The notes beneath the pieces were generated by a model, which was not told the DNA's origin, did not search any database, and saw only the letters and a program-made list of their open reading frames with translations. Positions 35,294 to 43,091 of a DNA stretch of 61,184 bases are shown here, in pieces. The DNA comes from Companilactobacillus keshanensis (GTDB lineage: Bacteria > Bacillota > Bacilli > Lactobacillales > Lactobacillaceae). Each line of letters begins with the position of its first letter. The stretch's first letter is position 1. The position numbers were made by a program, and so were the translations under genes. The stretch lies in the NCBI RefSeq assembly GCF_003946205.1, contig NZ_RHOS01000013.1, positions 1-61,184 of the forward strand, read 5' to 3'.

Positions 35294-36859
35294 TTAGTCA
35301 GCTAATGAAACACCTTCACCGGCTTTAACAAATTCGTTTGTTGAAACACCGTAGTAAGTGTTACCAGCAGCATCAGTAGCAGTCTTGTCAACTAACCATG
35401 ATGTACCACCAGCAAGAGCACGTGTATCTGACATCTTACCATCTTTGTTGTAAAGGAAGTATGTCATACCTGGTGTAGCCAAGTTAAGAACTTTCTTTGT
35501 GTCAAGATTTGTAACTGTCAATGCGCCATCTGGATCAGTTGTTCCGCCACCGTTGTTATCATTTACAGTAACACTTTCAGCAGGAACCCATTCGTGTGTT
35601 GATACACGATATTGAACATTACCATCTTTGTCTGTACGTGTTTGATCATATTGCCATGAAGTGTTAGCAGCAAGAGCACGGTTTGAAATAGTGTTGTTGT
35701 CATCATTCTTCATTGTGTAATATGTCTTGTCAGTCTTTGTTGTAACAACGCCTGATTCGTCTTTAACTGTCCAGTTAGCAGCTTCTTCAGAGCCAACATT
35801 GATAGCACGAACATAGCTAAATGTGGCTGTTGCAGGTGTTGCTGTTGATCCAGTTGTTGCAGATGTTACGTCAAGTTTAACATCTTTACTTGATACAAGT
35901 GAGCTTAAATCACTATCATTTGCAGTAACTTTGTATGTATTATTAGCATTAGTAGTTTTGTCCGTATAATTATCTAACAATGTTGCTAAGTCACCAGTCA
36001 CAGCAACATTAACTATTTGATAATAAGTTGTGTCAGCCTTATCAAATGTTCCATCAAGAGTAACGGCATTATGAGCTCCACCATTTAAAGCAGTAAGAGC
36101 ATCATACTTAGTTGCGTAATAATTTGTATCTGGAGTTGCACTTGCAGCTGAGATAGTCTTACCATCAGCATCTTTAGCAGCAAAGTTTGTTGTTGATGAA
36201 TATTGTGGAGCTACGGTGCTTGAACCGAAGTCTACATCATATGATTTGTCATATGAAACAGCACCTGTCTTGATTGTATCTGTTGATGTTGTATCATCTT
36301 TAACTGAATACGTAACTGTTGCTGTAGCAGGTGATGGTGTAATTGTTGTTACGCCATCATCACCAGCTTCAGTACCAAATGAACCAATACCAACTGTCAA
36401 TGTAACTGACTTAAGACCTTCAGCAACAGCCTTATCATAGTCAGCTTTATTACTAATTGAACGAGTTGCTCCAGCAGTTGTCACGGCTGAAATGCCAGAT
36501 AGTGTAACATTTGAGACATTGTTTGTTAAGTTTAGGTTAGCATCATTTGTTGCATTGGCTGTGTTTAATTTATAAACATCAGAATCTGAATAAGTATTAA
36601 AAGGAACTGTAGCAGTACCATTTGTAGCAGTAGCTAATAATGTTGATAAATCAGGTAAATCAGCAGCAGCAGCTACTGTAGTACTTGATTTCAAATTATT
36701 TAGGTAGCTAGATGCAGCATTTTGTACTGTTGATGTTGTATCTTTGTCAGCAGCAGCTTGAACTGTTGTAACTGATGAGCTTAAAACTGGTGCTGCAACG
36801 GGTGCAACGGCTAATAAAGTAGCTGCGGCCACGCCAGCGTATTTAATTGATTTTTTCAA
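35294..36859 (-). CDS. SLAP array protein 11, S-layer-like
   Basis: 521 residues, first array gene in transcription order. It starts at TTG (36859) after GGGGAGGATTCACA; no ATG fits the conserved MKKSIKYAGVAAATLLAVAP signal peptide, cleaved near TTVQAAAD. No cysteine; Thr, Ala, Asp, Val dominate. N-terminal domain about 40-205, middle domain about 210-370 (YDKSYDVDFGSSTVAPQYSS, YYATKYDALTALNGGAHNAV), SLAP pair NRALAANTSWQYDQTRTD and TRALAGGTSWLVDKTATD. Strong consensus promoter and a hairpin leader. Together with proteins 8 and 9 it is the best S-layer candidate; a TTG start is unusual for such a gene. Confidence 0.85.
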   Translation of the reverse strand: MKKSIKYAGVAAATLLAVAPVAAPVLSSSVTTVQAAADKDTTSTVQNAASSYLNNLKSSTTVAAAADLPDLSTLLATATNGTATVPFNTYSDSDVYKLNTANATNDANLNLTNNVSNVTLSGISAVTTAGATRSISNKADYDKAVAEGLKSVTLTVGIGSFGTEAGDDGVTTITPSPATATVTYSVKDDTTSTDTIKTGAVSYDKSYDVDFGSSTVAPQYSSTTNFAAKDADGKTISAASATPDTNYYATKYDALTALNGGAHNAVTLDGTFDKADTTYYQIVNVAVTGDLATLLDNYTDKTTNANNTYKVTANDSDLSSLVSSKDVKLDVTSATTGSTATPATATFSYVRAINVGSEEAANWTVKDESGVVTTKTDKTYYTMKNDDNNTISNRALAANTSWQYDQTRTDKDGNVQYRVSTHEWVPAESVTVNDNNGGGTTDPDGALTVTNLDTKKVLNLATPGMTYFLYNKDGKMSDTRALAGGTSWLVDKTATDAAGNTYYGVSTNEFVKAGEGVSLAD

Positions 36860-36899
36860 TGTGAATCCTCCCCTGGACTACAAGAATTTATTTTTTTTA

Positions 36900-36925
36900 A
36901 TTTGTTAGTGGTTATCCCACTGACA
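36900..36925 (-). promoter_or_regulatory. 5' leader hairpin of SLAP array gene 11
   Basis: AGTGG-GATAA-CCACT near the mRNA 5' end, about 45 bases before the ribosome site. Leader hairpins of this kind stabilise S-layer mRNAs in other lactobacilli (established for slpA); the role here is inferred. Confidence 0.45.
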
Positions 36926-36928
36926 ATC

Positions 36929-36957
36929 ATTATATGAAACTCCGGCTTTTGAATCAA
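36929..36957 (-). promoter_or_regulatory. Strong promoter of SLAP array gene 11
   Basis: Minus strand TTGATT, 17-base spacer, TATAAT, with an A/T-rich upstream region. Confidence 0.85.
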
Positions 36958-37073
36958 CTCTTAAATAAGAATTACCGGCTTTTGTAACATTTTTGTATTA
37001 AAAATAATACGTTTGTAATATTTCTAACCCGAAAATGTGTTAAGTCGGTCACTCAAATCATTCGTCCCATCAA

Positions 37074-37116
37074 AAGAGCCTAATCCCATAATAGACGATT
37101 CCGGGATTAGGCTCAA
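37074..37116 (-). terminator. Hairpin after the DUF2922 gene
   Basis: Perfect 12-base arms GAGCCTAATCCC / GGGATTAGGCTC, with only a weak T-run; about 40 bases past the DUF2922 stop. Confidence 0.75.
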
Positions 37117-37156
37117 GTAATATCATACAAAAATTTTAATTATTTTCAGTAAAATG

Positions 37157-37384
37157 CTAAACCAAGCTCTTTTTGAAAATTTCAGTTTCAGTGCGTTCCA
37201 CATACTTGGCACTAAGGACTTCTGAATAAAGTTGGACAGTATCTTTTTCAAAAATCTTGCTGGCCGTGATTTTGTCCATGGCACTTTTCACCGCGAGTGG
37301 ATCAAGATCATCCTTGATGTAATTCAATACTAGATCATGTTTCTTACCTGCTGCTGTTTTAAAACTCAATTGTAGTCTCTTCAT
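37157..37384 (-). CDS. DUF2922 family small protein
   Basis: 75 residues. It fits the DUF2922 pattern: an opening strand KRLQLSFKTAAGKKHDLVLN, then LDPLAVKSAMDKITASKIF and a closing strand with KYVERTETEIF. Cytoplasmic, function unknown. It follows the DUF1659 gene by 26 bases. These two families are regularly paired in Bacillales and lactobacilli, which suggests a joint complex or co-regulation. Confidence 0.8.
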   Translation of the reverse strand: MKRLQLSFKTAAGKKHDLVLNYIKDDLDPLAVKSAMDKITASKIFEKDTVQLYSEVLSAKYVERTETEIFKKSLV

Positions 37385-37410
37385 TATATGCTTACTCCAC
37401 CTTTTTGATT

Positions 37411-37617
37411 TTATTCTGTGACCATTGCGTCGTGCTTGATAACTTCAGCTTTTAAGAAGGCATCCCCATCAGATAACATGATCAATCCTTCTACTAATAG
37501 ATCAATTTGAGTCTTAGTTGGATCGGCTACGATGTTATTGAAGTTTCTGACTACTTTGCCCTTGGCATACTTATCATTTGTCATTGTTACGTTAATAGAT
37601 GTTTTTTCCCAGTCCAT
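37411..37617 (-). CDS. DUF1659 family small protein
   Basis: 68 residues from the ATG at 37617, preceded by GAGGTAGTTTTG. A longer reading with a hydrophobic N-terminus to 37725 is possible but lacks a good ribosome site and would be unlike the family, whose members are about 70 residues. The body shows the DUF1659 core: KVVRNFNNIVADPTKTQIDL and FLKAEVIKHD. Function unknown; paired with the DUF2922 gene. Confidence 0.75.
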   Translation of the reverse strand: MDWEKTSINVTMTNDKYAKGKVVRNFNNIVADPTKTQIDLLVEGLIMLSDGDAFLKAEVIKHDAMVTE

Positions 37618-37777
37618 CAAAACTACCTCGTTTTCTTTTTTGGTAAGGAACTTTGTCGGCCGACTTAAGTAACTTACATAAATAATAACGAGTGACGATA
37701 CCAAAAACGGAAATACTTTTTTCAATTTCTTTTAACATGTTATAATCTTGGCAGTATTACTATGGAGGAATTAAGTT

Positions 37778-38665
37778 ATGAAGAAAATACTAACGCTTAT
37801 GGTAGCAACAATTGCAGCTTTTTTAGTTGTCGGTTGTTCTAATTCATCATCAAGCAGCAGCAATAATAATAGTAACGACTATAAGACAGAAATGTCTAAA
37901 GGTAATAAGGCCGTGGACAAGAAAGATTATTCCAAGGCTTTGACATATTACAAATCAGCTGATAAGGAAAAGAGTACTACTAAGTCTTCTGCATATAAGA
38001 AACAGGCCCAGAATCTTGTTAACGCAAAGAAACAAATGAACAAGCGTGAATTTTCAGACGCCAAGAAGTCATTGAACAAAGCCAAAAACCAATCTAATGG
38101 CAATTCTAAGATGACTGATCGCGCCAAGACACTTTTGAAACAAGTCAAAAGGATCATGCAAAATCGTTCTGACTTTAAGATAAATATCAAGACGGCCAAG
38201 AGTTTGATCAAGTCAGATAATATCGATCAAGCAACTACTCTCTTGAAACAAATTACCGGCTTTAAGGGAATCAAAGGTAAATATTACTCAGATATCTACA
38301 AACAAGCTAAAAAGCTCTTAGATGACATGCCAAAGAGTTCTGCTAAGGCTACAACATCTAACAGTGATTCTACTAATAATAGTAGTAACAGTTCAGATTC
38401 TACGACTACAAACAATGATTCAGCTACAGGCACAAGTGATAGCGACAATCCAGCCGCTAACGGTGATTTTGACAAAGAAAGTAGAAAATACGATGGCGGT
38501 ACAATTACTAATTCCGACATTGCTACAGCCCGTCAACAATTAACTGATGCTGGTGTTAAGGATGTTCCAGCTTGGAGTGACAGTGAGATCATTCGTGCCA
38601 TTAAGAATGCCCATGCAGCTGGCCGTACAACCGTACAAGAATCAGATGGTAAAGTTTCTAACTAG
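37778..38665 (+). CDS. Lipoprotein with TPR-like Lys-rich helical repeats
   Basis: 295 residues. Signal peptide with lipobox VVGC, Cys at residue 20. A short Ser/Asn linker precedes a Lys-rich helical domain (about 35-190) with TPR-like units: MSKGNKAVDKKDYSKALTYY, KKQMNKREFSDAKKSLNKAK, IKSDNIDQATTLLKQ. A Ser/Thr/Asn/Asp linker (about 192-230) leads to a small C-terminal domain (TARQQLTDAGVKDVPAWSDS). It is the first plus-strand gene of the window, with RBS GGAGGAATTAAGTT. Surface protein of unknown role. A folded repeat lies in its 3' untranslated region. Confidence 0.75.
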   Translation: MKKILTLMVATIAAFLVVGCSNSSSSSSNNNSNDYKTEMSKGNKAVDKKDYSKALTYYKSADKEKSTTKSSAYKKQAQNLVNAKKQMNKREFSDAKKSLNKAKNQSNGNSKMTDRAKTLLKQVKRIMQNRSDFKINIKTAKSLIKSDNIDQATTLLKQITGFKGIKGKYYSDIYKQAKKLLDDMPKSSAKATTSNSDSTNNSSNSSDSTTTNNDSATGTSDSDNPAANGDFDKESRKYDGGTITNSDIATARQQLTDAGVKDVPAWSDSEIIRAIKNAHAAGRTTVQESDGKVSN

Positions 38666-38678
38666 TATTGTTTTTCCC

Positions 38679-38831
38679 GCCTACGGTATTGAGTAATTCC
38701 ACCTGTTGTGGGGACCGGTCCGAGCCTTGGTCTCGGGCCTCGATTTCAAGCTTTGCCCCGCAAATCTTGAAATTCGTCCGTGGAGTAAAACTCCACGCGC
38801 ACAACTGGTTGCATTACTCAATATCTCCGGC
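38679..38831 (-). repeat. Folded interspersed repeat A, copy 1
   Basis: 153 bases, opposite orientation to copies 2-4. Minus strand: closing stem GGTATTGAGTAAT-type arms (with one G-T pair), an internal loop GCAACCA / AGGTGGA, second stem GTTGTG / CACAAC, then three hairpins: CGTGGAGT / ACTCCACG, CAAGATTTGC / GCAAAGCTTG, and CCGAG / CTCGG. Lies between the lipoprotein stop and its terminator. Confidence 0.8.
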
Positions 38832-38847
38832 TCTATATTTATGAATT

Positions 38848-38903
38848 TAAAAATGCCTTCTAGTGTATACAGATTTTATCTGTTTACTTTGAAGGTATTT
38901 TTT
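38848..38903 (+). terminator. Terminator after the lipoprotein gene
   Basis: AATGCCTTC pairs with GAAGGTATT, an inner ACAGAT/ATCTGT helix, then six T. It ends the transcript that includes repeat A copy 1. Confidence 0.75.
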
Positions 38904-38929
38904 GTTGAATCATTTAATTCAAAAAAATA

Positions 38930-39101
38930 GCCAAGGAGTACAAGTAATGGAACCAGTTGCGACAATGGCGTTAGAACGGTGTTTTTCCGTTCTTACACCA
39001 TGGACGATTCTGAGATTTGCGAAAGCAAAGCTCAAAATCGAGTCTTCAGACCTTGGCTGAAGACGGTCCCGCAACAGGTGGAATTGCTTGTGCTCTTCGG
39101 C
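38930..39101 (+). repeat. Folded interspersed repeat A, copy 2
   Basis: 172 bases. Core landmarks AAGTAATGGAACCAGTTGCG, GAGATTTGCG, GCAAAGCTC, GCAACAGGTGGAATTGCTT. Hairpin one is replaced by a longer unrelated one (AGAACGG / CCGTTCT extended by ATGG / CCAT). Hairpin three is GTCTTCAG / CTGAAGAC. The closing stem differs in sequence from the other copies but still pairs. Confidence 0.8.
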
Positions 39102-39115
39102 GGATCAAAACCAGT

Positions 39116-39364
39116 TTACAAACTATTTTTATCCATAAATGTAGTACGACCTATTTCAAGTAATTTTGAATATACCTCGTTGTATCCTTCAATATCGATA
39201 TTCAAATCAGATGATTCAATATCAAGCAAGTGCTCATAGTTCATATCTAAACAATCCGCTGTTTCTCTTTGATCCATACCTAGTTTAACCGAAAGACCCA
39301 TAATCTTTCCGGCCATTTCATATTGTGGTGATTTCACCATACTTATCAAATATTCATCAATCAT
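39116..39364 (-). CDS. Small putative HTH-type protein between two repeat A copies
   Basis: 82 residues from the ATG at 39364, preceded by GGAGTTAGTG; an ATG four codons upstream lacks a ribosome site. The stretch MAGKIMGLSVKLGMDQRETA, CLDMNYEHLLDIESSDLNID resembles the helix-turn-helix and following helix of short XRE-type regulators, with acidic character. It has no partner gene. It lies between copies 2 and 3 of repeat A. Could be an orphan antitoxin-like or regulator protein; low certainty on function, moderate on being a gene. Confidence 0.5.
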   Translation of the reverse strand: MIDEYLISMVKSPQYEMAGKIMGLSVKLGMDQRETADCLDMNYEHLLDIESSDLNIDIEGYNEVYSKLLEIGRTTFMDKNSL

Positions 39365-39424
39365 CACTAACTCCATCTATATATTATTCAATAAACTAAA
39401 TTACGAAACCAGCGACGATCTAGT

Positions 39425-39572
39425 CAAAGAGCACAAGTAATGGAGCCAGTTGTGAAAGTGGAGTTTTACTCCACTGACGATTCCAAGATTTGCGCATGCA
39501 AAGCTTGAAATCGAGGCCCGAGACCAAGGCTCGGACCGGTCACACAACAGGCGGAATTACTTGTGCCCTTTG
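39425..39572 (+). repeat. Folded interspersed repeat A, copy 3
   Basis: 148 bases. Closing stem CAAAG-GCACAAGTAAT / ATTACTTGTGC-CTTTG, internal loop GGAGCCA / AGGCGGA, stem GTTGTG / CACAAC, hairpins GTGGAGT / ACTCCAC, CAAGATTTGC / GCAAAGCTTG and CCGAG / CTCGG. Confidence 0.8.
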
Positions 39573-39590
39573 GCGAAAAAAACAGGTCAA

Positions 39591-39617
39591 AAAAAGACCC
39601 CACAAGAGGTCTTTTGA
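39591..39617 (-). terminator. Terminator of the amino-acid permease gene
   Basis: AAAAGACC / GGTCTTTT around CACAAGA; minus-strand T-run of seven. Confidence 0.85.
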
Positions 39618-39618
39618 A

Positions 39619-41082
39619 CTATTCCTTTTCTGATGATGTTTTAACGCCTTTATTACCCTTACCAAGATAAGAATGACGAATACCATAAGTAAAGTAAATT
39701 ACCAAACCAATAGCAAACCATACCCCAGCATAAGTCTTAGCCTGAACATCAAGTCCCCAGAATACAAATAAAGCACCCAAGAAAGCAACAGCAGGTAAAA
39801 CCGGATAAAGTGGCATTTTAAATGATGGTTCCGGCAGATCCTTACCTTCTCTTTTTCTCAATGGATAGATTCCTAGAGAAACGAACATGAAGGCTATCAA
39901 GGTACCAGCGGAGATCAACTGTGCCAAGAATGCGAATGGACAAAGTGAACCAACAACAACCGCAATAGCTGATAATGCGAATAGTGCATGGTTAGGCAAG
40001 TTACGTTTGTTCAATTTTCCTAACCAAGCTGGCAACATACCATCACGTCCAAATGAATACAACAGACGCGATCCAGCCAACATCATTCCGATCAAAGCTG
40101 TGAACATACCAATGACGGCAACCGCTTGAATAACACTAGCAATCCCTGAATGTCCAGCCTGACGTAAAGCCCAACCAACAGGTTCAGCATTGTTGGCATA
40201 TTTAGTATATTTGAACATCCCGACCAATACCAAAGCAACGGCAACAAATAAAGTAACGGCGATAACTAATGAACCAAGGATCCCACGTGGCATTGTTTTC
40301 TCTGGATCTTTAGCTTCTGCCGAATTGGCGGCGATCGAATCAAATCCAATATATGACAAGAAGATCATCGAGACACCGGCGTAGATACCTTTCCAACCAC
40401 CAAAAGCAGTTCCATCTGGATTAACGTGGTATTTAGGAATAAATGGTACGTAGTTTTCAATGTGAATGGCAGTTAAACCAACAATAATAAATGTCAAAAT
40501 TGCTAGAACTTTCAAAACAACTAAGACGTTTTCAACTCTGGCCGCACCGTTAACACCTTTAGATAACAACCAGGCAACGGCGACTAGGACAATGACGGCC
40601 GTGATATCAATAATTCCACCGTCATTTCCTAAAGTGTTCGAGATAGACTTGGGGAAATTTATTCCCAGTGGTACTAATAACCCTCGAAAATTCGCTGACA
40701 ATCCGGAACCGACAAAGGCTAAAGCAATAAAATATTCAGCCAACAACGCCCAACCGGCGATCCAGCCAAAGAATTCACCGAACATAACATTGATCCATGA
40801 ATACGCAGATCCGGCAAATGGCATCGCTGCTGCCATTTCAGCATAAGCAAATGCTACTAGCCCCGCAACGATCGCAGCAATTAAAAACGAAAAGACCACC
40901 GCTGGGCCAGCATGATCAGCCGCAACGACACCTGGTAAAGTAAAAATCGACGTGGAAACAATTGTTCCGACACCCAAGGCTAAGAAATCCTTAACCGTTA
41001 AAACTCTTACCAGATTGGCATCCTTATCTTCATAAATACTCGGATCTTCCTTTAAGGTCAATCGCTTAAATATCCTGCTCAT
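39619..41082 (-). CDS. APC superfamily amino-acid permease (YfnA/cationic amino-acid type)
   Basis: 487 residues with about 12-14 membrane helices. The first helix holds the APC signature LGVGTIVSTSIFTLPGVVAA (the backbone-binding G-x-G segment), and helix 3 carries FGWIAGWALLAEY. FLSYIGFDSIAANSAEAKDP near residue 245 is typical of the cationic amino-acid transporter branch (YfnA, CAT-like). The N-terminus IFKRLTLKED also matches that branch. Imports an amino acid with protons; substrate unresolved. RBS GAGGAGGATTTTAT. Monocistronic, with repeat A copy 3 downstream. Confidence 0.88.
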   Translation of the reverse strand: MSRIFKRLTLKEDPSIYEDKDANLVRVLTVKDFLALGVGTIVSTSIFTLPGVVAADHAGPAVVFSFLIAAIVAGLVAFAYAEMAAAMPFAGSAYSWINVMFGEFFGWIAGWALLAEYFIALAFVGSGLSANFRGLLVPLGINFPKSISNTLGNDGGIIDITAVIVLVAVAWLLSKGVNGAARVENVLVVLKVLAILTFIIVGLTAIHIENYVPFIPKYHVNPDGTAFGGWKGIYAGVSMIFLSYIGFDSIAANSAEAKDPEKTMPRGILGSLVIAVTLFVAVALVLVGMFKYTKYANNAEPVGWALRQAGHSGIASVIQAVAVIGMFTALIGMMLAGSRLLYSFGRDGMLPAWLGKLNKRNLPNHALFALSAIAVVVGSLCPFAFLAQLISAGTLIAFMFVSLGIYPLRKREGKDLPEPSFKMPLYPVLPAVAFLGALFVFWGLDVQAKTYAGVWFAIGLVIYFTYGIRHSYLGKGNKGVKTSSEKE

Positions 41083-41218
41083 ATAAAATCCTCCTCATAA
41101 CTTGCTGCTGGTCTTATTCTCAAATTTGAATAATAGAAATAATGACATTCTAATAGTTTTCTAATTTAGTTGCAAGCTTTTTTATTAGTCAGCAGAGGTT
41201 AGAGACGAAAAAACGTTG

Positions 41219-41257
41219 TTGACACTTACTTATTAATTAAAATATTTTTAATTAATA
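41219..41257 (+). promoter_or_regulatory. Promoter with overlapping inverted repeat before the DUF308 gene
   Basis: TTGACA (41219-41224), 18-base spacer, TATTTT. Overlapping it is a perfect inverted repeat, TATTAATTAAAA / TTTTAATTAATA with a 3-base centre (41231-41257), which looks like an operator. The leader then runs about 85 bases to the ATG. Confidence 0.4.
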
Positions 41258-41341
41258 TAATTGACGGCAATCCCTTTAAAAACAACCTATTTGGATTATT
41301 CTGTTATCATAGTTTTATACTTAATTGGGGGAAGTGAAAAA

Positions 41342-41863
41342 ATGGTCAGACAGTTCCAACTTTATCGTTGGCTGCGTTTTATCTTTTTGTTGGTTGTTGG
41401 AATATTGATAACGGCACAACCGACCAAAAGCGTAAACGCCATTATCTACCTAGTTTCTACTTATATTGCAATTTACGGCGTACTATCGATCATCGACGGT
41501 ATCAGTATTAGACAAAAAACCGGCGAAAATAACATTGCCATCGGACTTGGTGCCGGTGCGTTACTTGTCGCCGCATTGGTTTTGTTCGTAGCCAAGATAT
41601 TGATTCAACTTGTACCACCAGTATTAGGAATAATTCTATTAGTCAACGGAATTAATCAGTTTAGAGATTCCAATGAAACTAAAAGACAGGTCAACGTCAC
41701 ACCGTGGCTGGACTATTTCTATTCAGCGTTATTGATCGGTGTGGGGATAATTTTCATTCTCAACCCTTCCAAAACAATGATCTTCTTTTATCAATTATTT
41801 GGGATCGGTTTGATCGTCTTAGCTTTCTTTGAAATCATCAATTCACGGATCTATCGAAACTAA
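41342..41863 (+). CDS. DUF308/HdeD family membrane protein
   Basis: 173 residues from the ATG at 41342, preceded by GGGGGAAGTG; an earlier ATG (41261) lacks a ribosome site. Five or six hydrophobic helices in two similar halves: GILITAQPTKSVNAIIYLVS and GIIFILNPSKTMIFFYQLFG share the x-x-P-x-x-S/T pattern of DUF308 repeats. Family members include HdeD of acid resistance; the role in lactobacilli is unknown. The stop overlaps by four bases with the stop of the convergent thioesterase gene. Confidence 0.75.
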   Translation: MVRQFQLYRWLRFIFLLVVGILITAQPTKSVNAIIYLVSTYIAIYGVLSIIDGISIRQKTGENNIAIGLGAGALLVAALVLFVAKILIQLVPPVLGIILLVNGINQFRDSNETKRQVNVTPWLDYFYSALLIGVGIIFILNPSKTMIFFYQLFGIGLIVLAFFEIINSRIYRN

Positions 41864-42234
41864 TCTACCTTAACCTTTTTCAAAGTCATCGTACTCAAAC
41901 TGGCACTGATCGCACTGCCTTTTTTGTGAGTAAAAGCTTGCCACGTTTGAATGTTTTTGCCAATTCGTACCGGTGTGGCCTCGGCAATGACAATTCCATC
42001 CTTAATCTTGTTGAGTTGATGTGTCATAATATCTACACCGACAGCCGCAAAACCGTCTTCTTTAATATTGAGGTTGGCACCGATGCTGCCTGCGGTCTCT
42101 GCTAGAACGGCATTGAGACCTCCATGCATGATCTTATATGGCTGTAAATGTTTATCTTCTATTGCCATCTCTAAGACGACTTTTTTCTTATTCTGTTCGA
42201 CTATTTTTATCCCTAGATTTTCTAAAAGATTCAT
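41860..42234 (-). CDS. PaaI/MenI-type hotdog-fold acyl-CoA thioesterase
   Basis: 124 residues. The hotdog helix with the catalytic segment is clear: MHGGLNAVLAETAGSIGANL (His-Gly-Gly and the Glu that attacks the thioester). Length and motif match 1,4-dihydroxy-2-naphthoyl-CoA thioesterases. It is divergent from menB with 26 bases between start codons, so a role in hydrolysing the MenB product is likely (context inference). Other PaaI-like acyl-CoA substrates cannot be excluded. RBS CCGAGGTGTTAAGTT, which overlaps the ribosome site of menB on the other strand. Confidence 0.8.
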   Translation of the reverse strand: MNLLENLGIKIVEQNKKKVVLEMAIEDKHLQPYKIMHGGLNAVLAETAGSIGANLNIKEDGFAAVGVDIMTHQLNKIKDGIVIAEATPVRIGKNIQTWQAFTHKKGSAISASLSTMTLKKVKVD

Positions 42235-42239
42235 AACTT

Positions 42240-42258
42240 AACACCTCGGAGGTTATTT
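42240..42258. promoter_or_regulatory. Overlapping, self-complementary ribosome sites between menI-like and menB
   Basis: AACACCTCGGAGGTT carries both Shine-Dalgarno sequences: GGAGG for menB on the plus strand and GAGGTG for the thioesterase on the minus strand. With only 26 bases between the start codons there is no room for two promoters, so each transcript probably begins inside or beyond the other gene. Confidence 0.55.
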
Positions 42259-42260
42259 TA

Positions 42261-43076
42261 ATGAGTAAATGGGAAACAATTAAAGAATATAAAGAAATTC
42301 TTTTTGAACGTATGGACAAGATTGCTAAGATCACTATCAATCGTCCCGAAAAACGTAATGCTTTTACACCTGTCACTGTACAGGAAATGATTGAGGCTTT
42401 CAATTACTGCCGTGACGACGCTTCGATCGGTGCTATCATTTTAACTGGACAAGGAGATCTGGCCTTTTGTTCTGGTGGTGATCAAAGTGTTCGTGGTAAT
42501 GGTGGTTATGTTGGCCCCGATCACATTGCAAGACTAAACGTTTTAGACTTGCAACACTTGATCCGTATCATCCCTAAACCAGTTATTGCTATGGTACGTG
42601 GCTGGTCAGTCGGTGGTGGAAATATTTTACAATTAGTCTGTGACTTAACGATCGCAGCTGACAATGCTAAATTTATGCAGACCGGCCCTAAAGTCGGTAG
42701 CTTTGATGCTGGTTATGGTTCGGCCTATCTTGCTCGAGTTATCGGACACAAACGTGCTAAAGAAGTTTGGTTCTTGTGCAAAGATTACTCAGCCGATGAA
42801 GCCTTTCAAATGGGCTGGATCAATAAAGTTGTTCCTTTAGATGATATCGAAACAGAAACTATCGAATGGTGCAATGAGATCTTGCAAAAGTCCCCTACTG
42901 CTATTCGCTTCATTAAAGCCGCTATGAATGCCGACACTGATGGAATCGCCGGATTACAACAGATGGCTGGAGATTCAACCATGCTATTCTATACGACTGA
43001 CGAAGGTAAAGAAGGTCGCGACGCCTTTTTAGAGAAACGTGATCCGGATTTCGACAAGTTCCCCAAATTCCCCTAG
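42261..43076 (+). CDS. menB: 1,4-dihydroxy-2-naphthoyl-CoA synthase
   Basis: 271 residues, crotonase fold. It closes the second ring of naphthoate from o-succinylbenzoyl-CoA in menaquinone synthesis. Family features: N-terminal [20 protein letters not shown], oxyanion segment [11 protein letters not shown] near residue 72, a flexible loop [40 protein letters not shown], and the diagnostic tail ([19 protein letters not shown]). It is followed by menE after 15 bases. Confidence 0.95.
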   Translation: MSKWETIKEYKEILFERMDKIAKITINRPEKRNAFTPVTVQEMIEAFNYCRDDASIGAIILTGQGDLAFCSGGDQSVRGNGGYVGPDHIARLNVLDLQHLIRIIPKPVIAMVRGWSVGGGNILQLVCDLTIAADNAKFMQTGPKVGSFDAGYGSAYLARVIGHKRAKEVWFLCKDYSADEAFQMGWINKVVPLDDIETETIEWCNEILQKSPTAIRFIKAAMNADTDGIAGLQQMAGDSTMLFYTTDEGKEGRDAFLEKRDPDFDKFPKFP

Positions 43077-43091
43077 AAAGGAAGATGAACT

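Noticed and set aside
37618-37725. N-terminal membrane extension of the DUF1659 protein
   Set aside because: No ribosome site at the upstream start, and the family is short and soluble; the internal ATG has GAGGTAG upstream.
38706-39239. Plus-strand open frames across the folded repeats
   Set aside because: They run through palindromic non-coding sequence, have no ribosome sites and do not share a protein sequence between copies.
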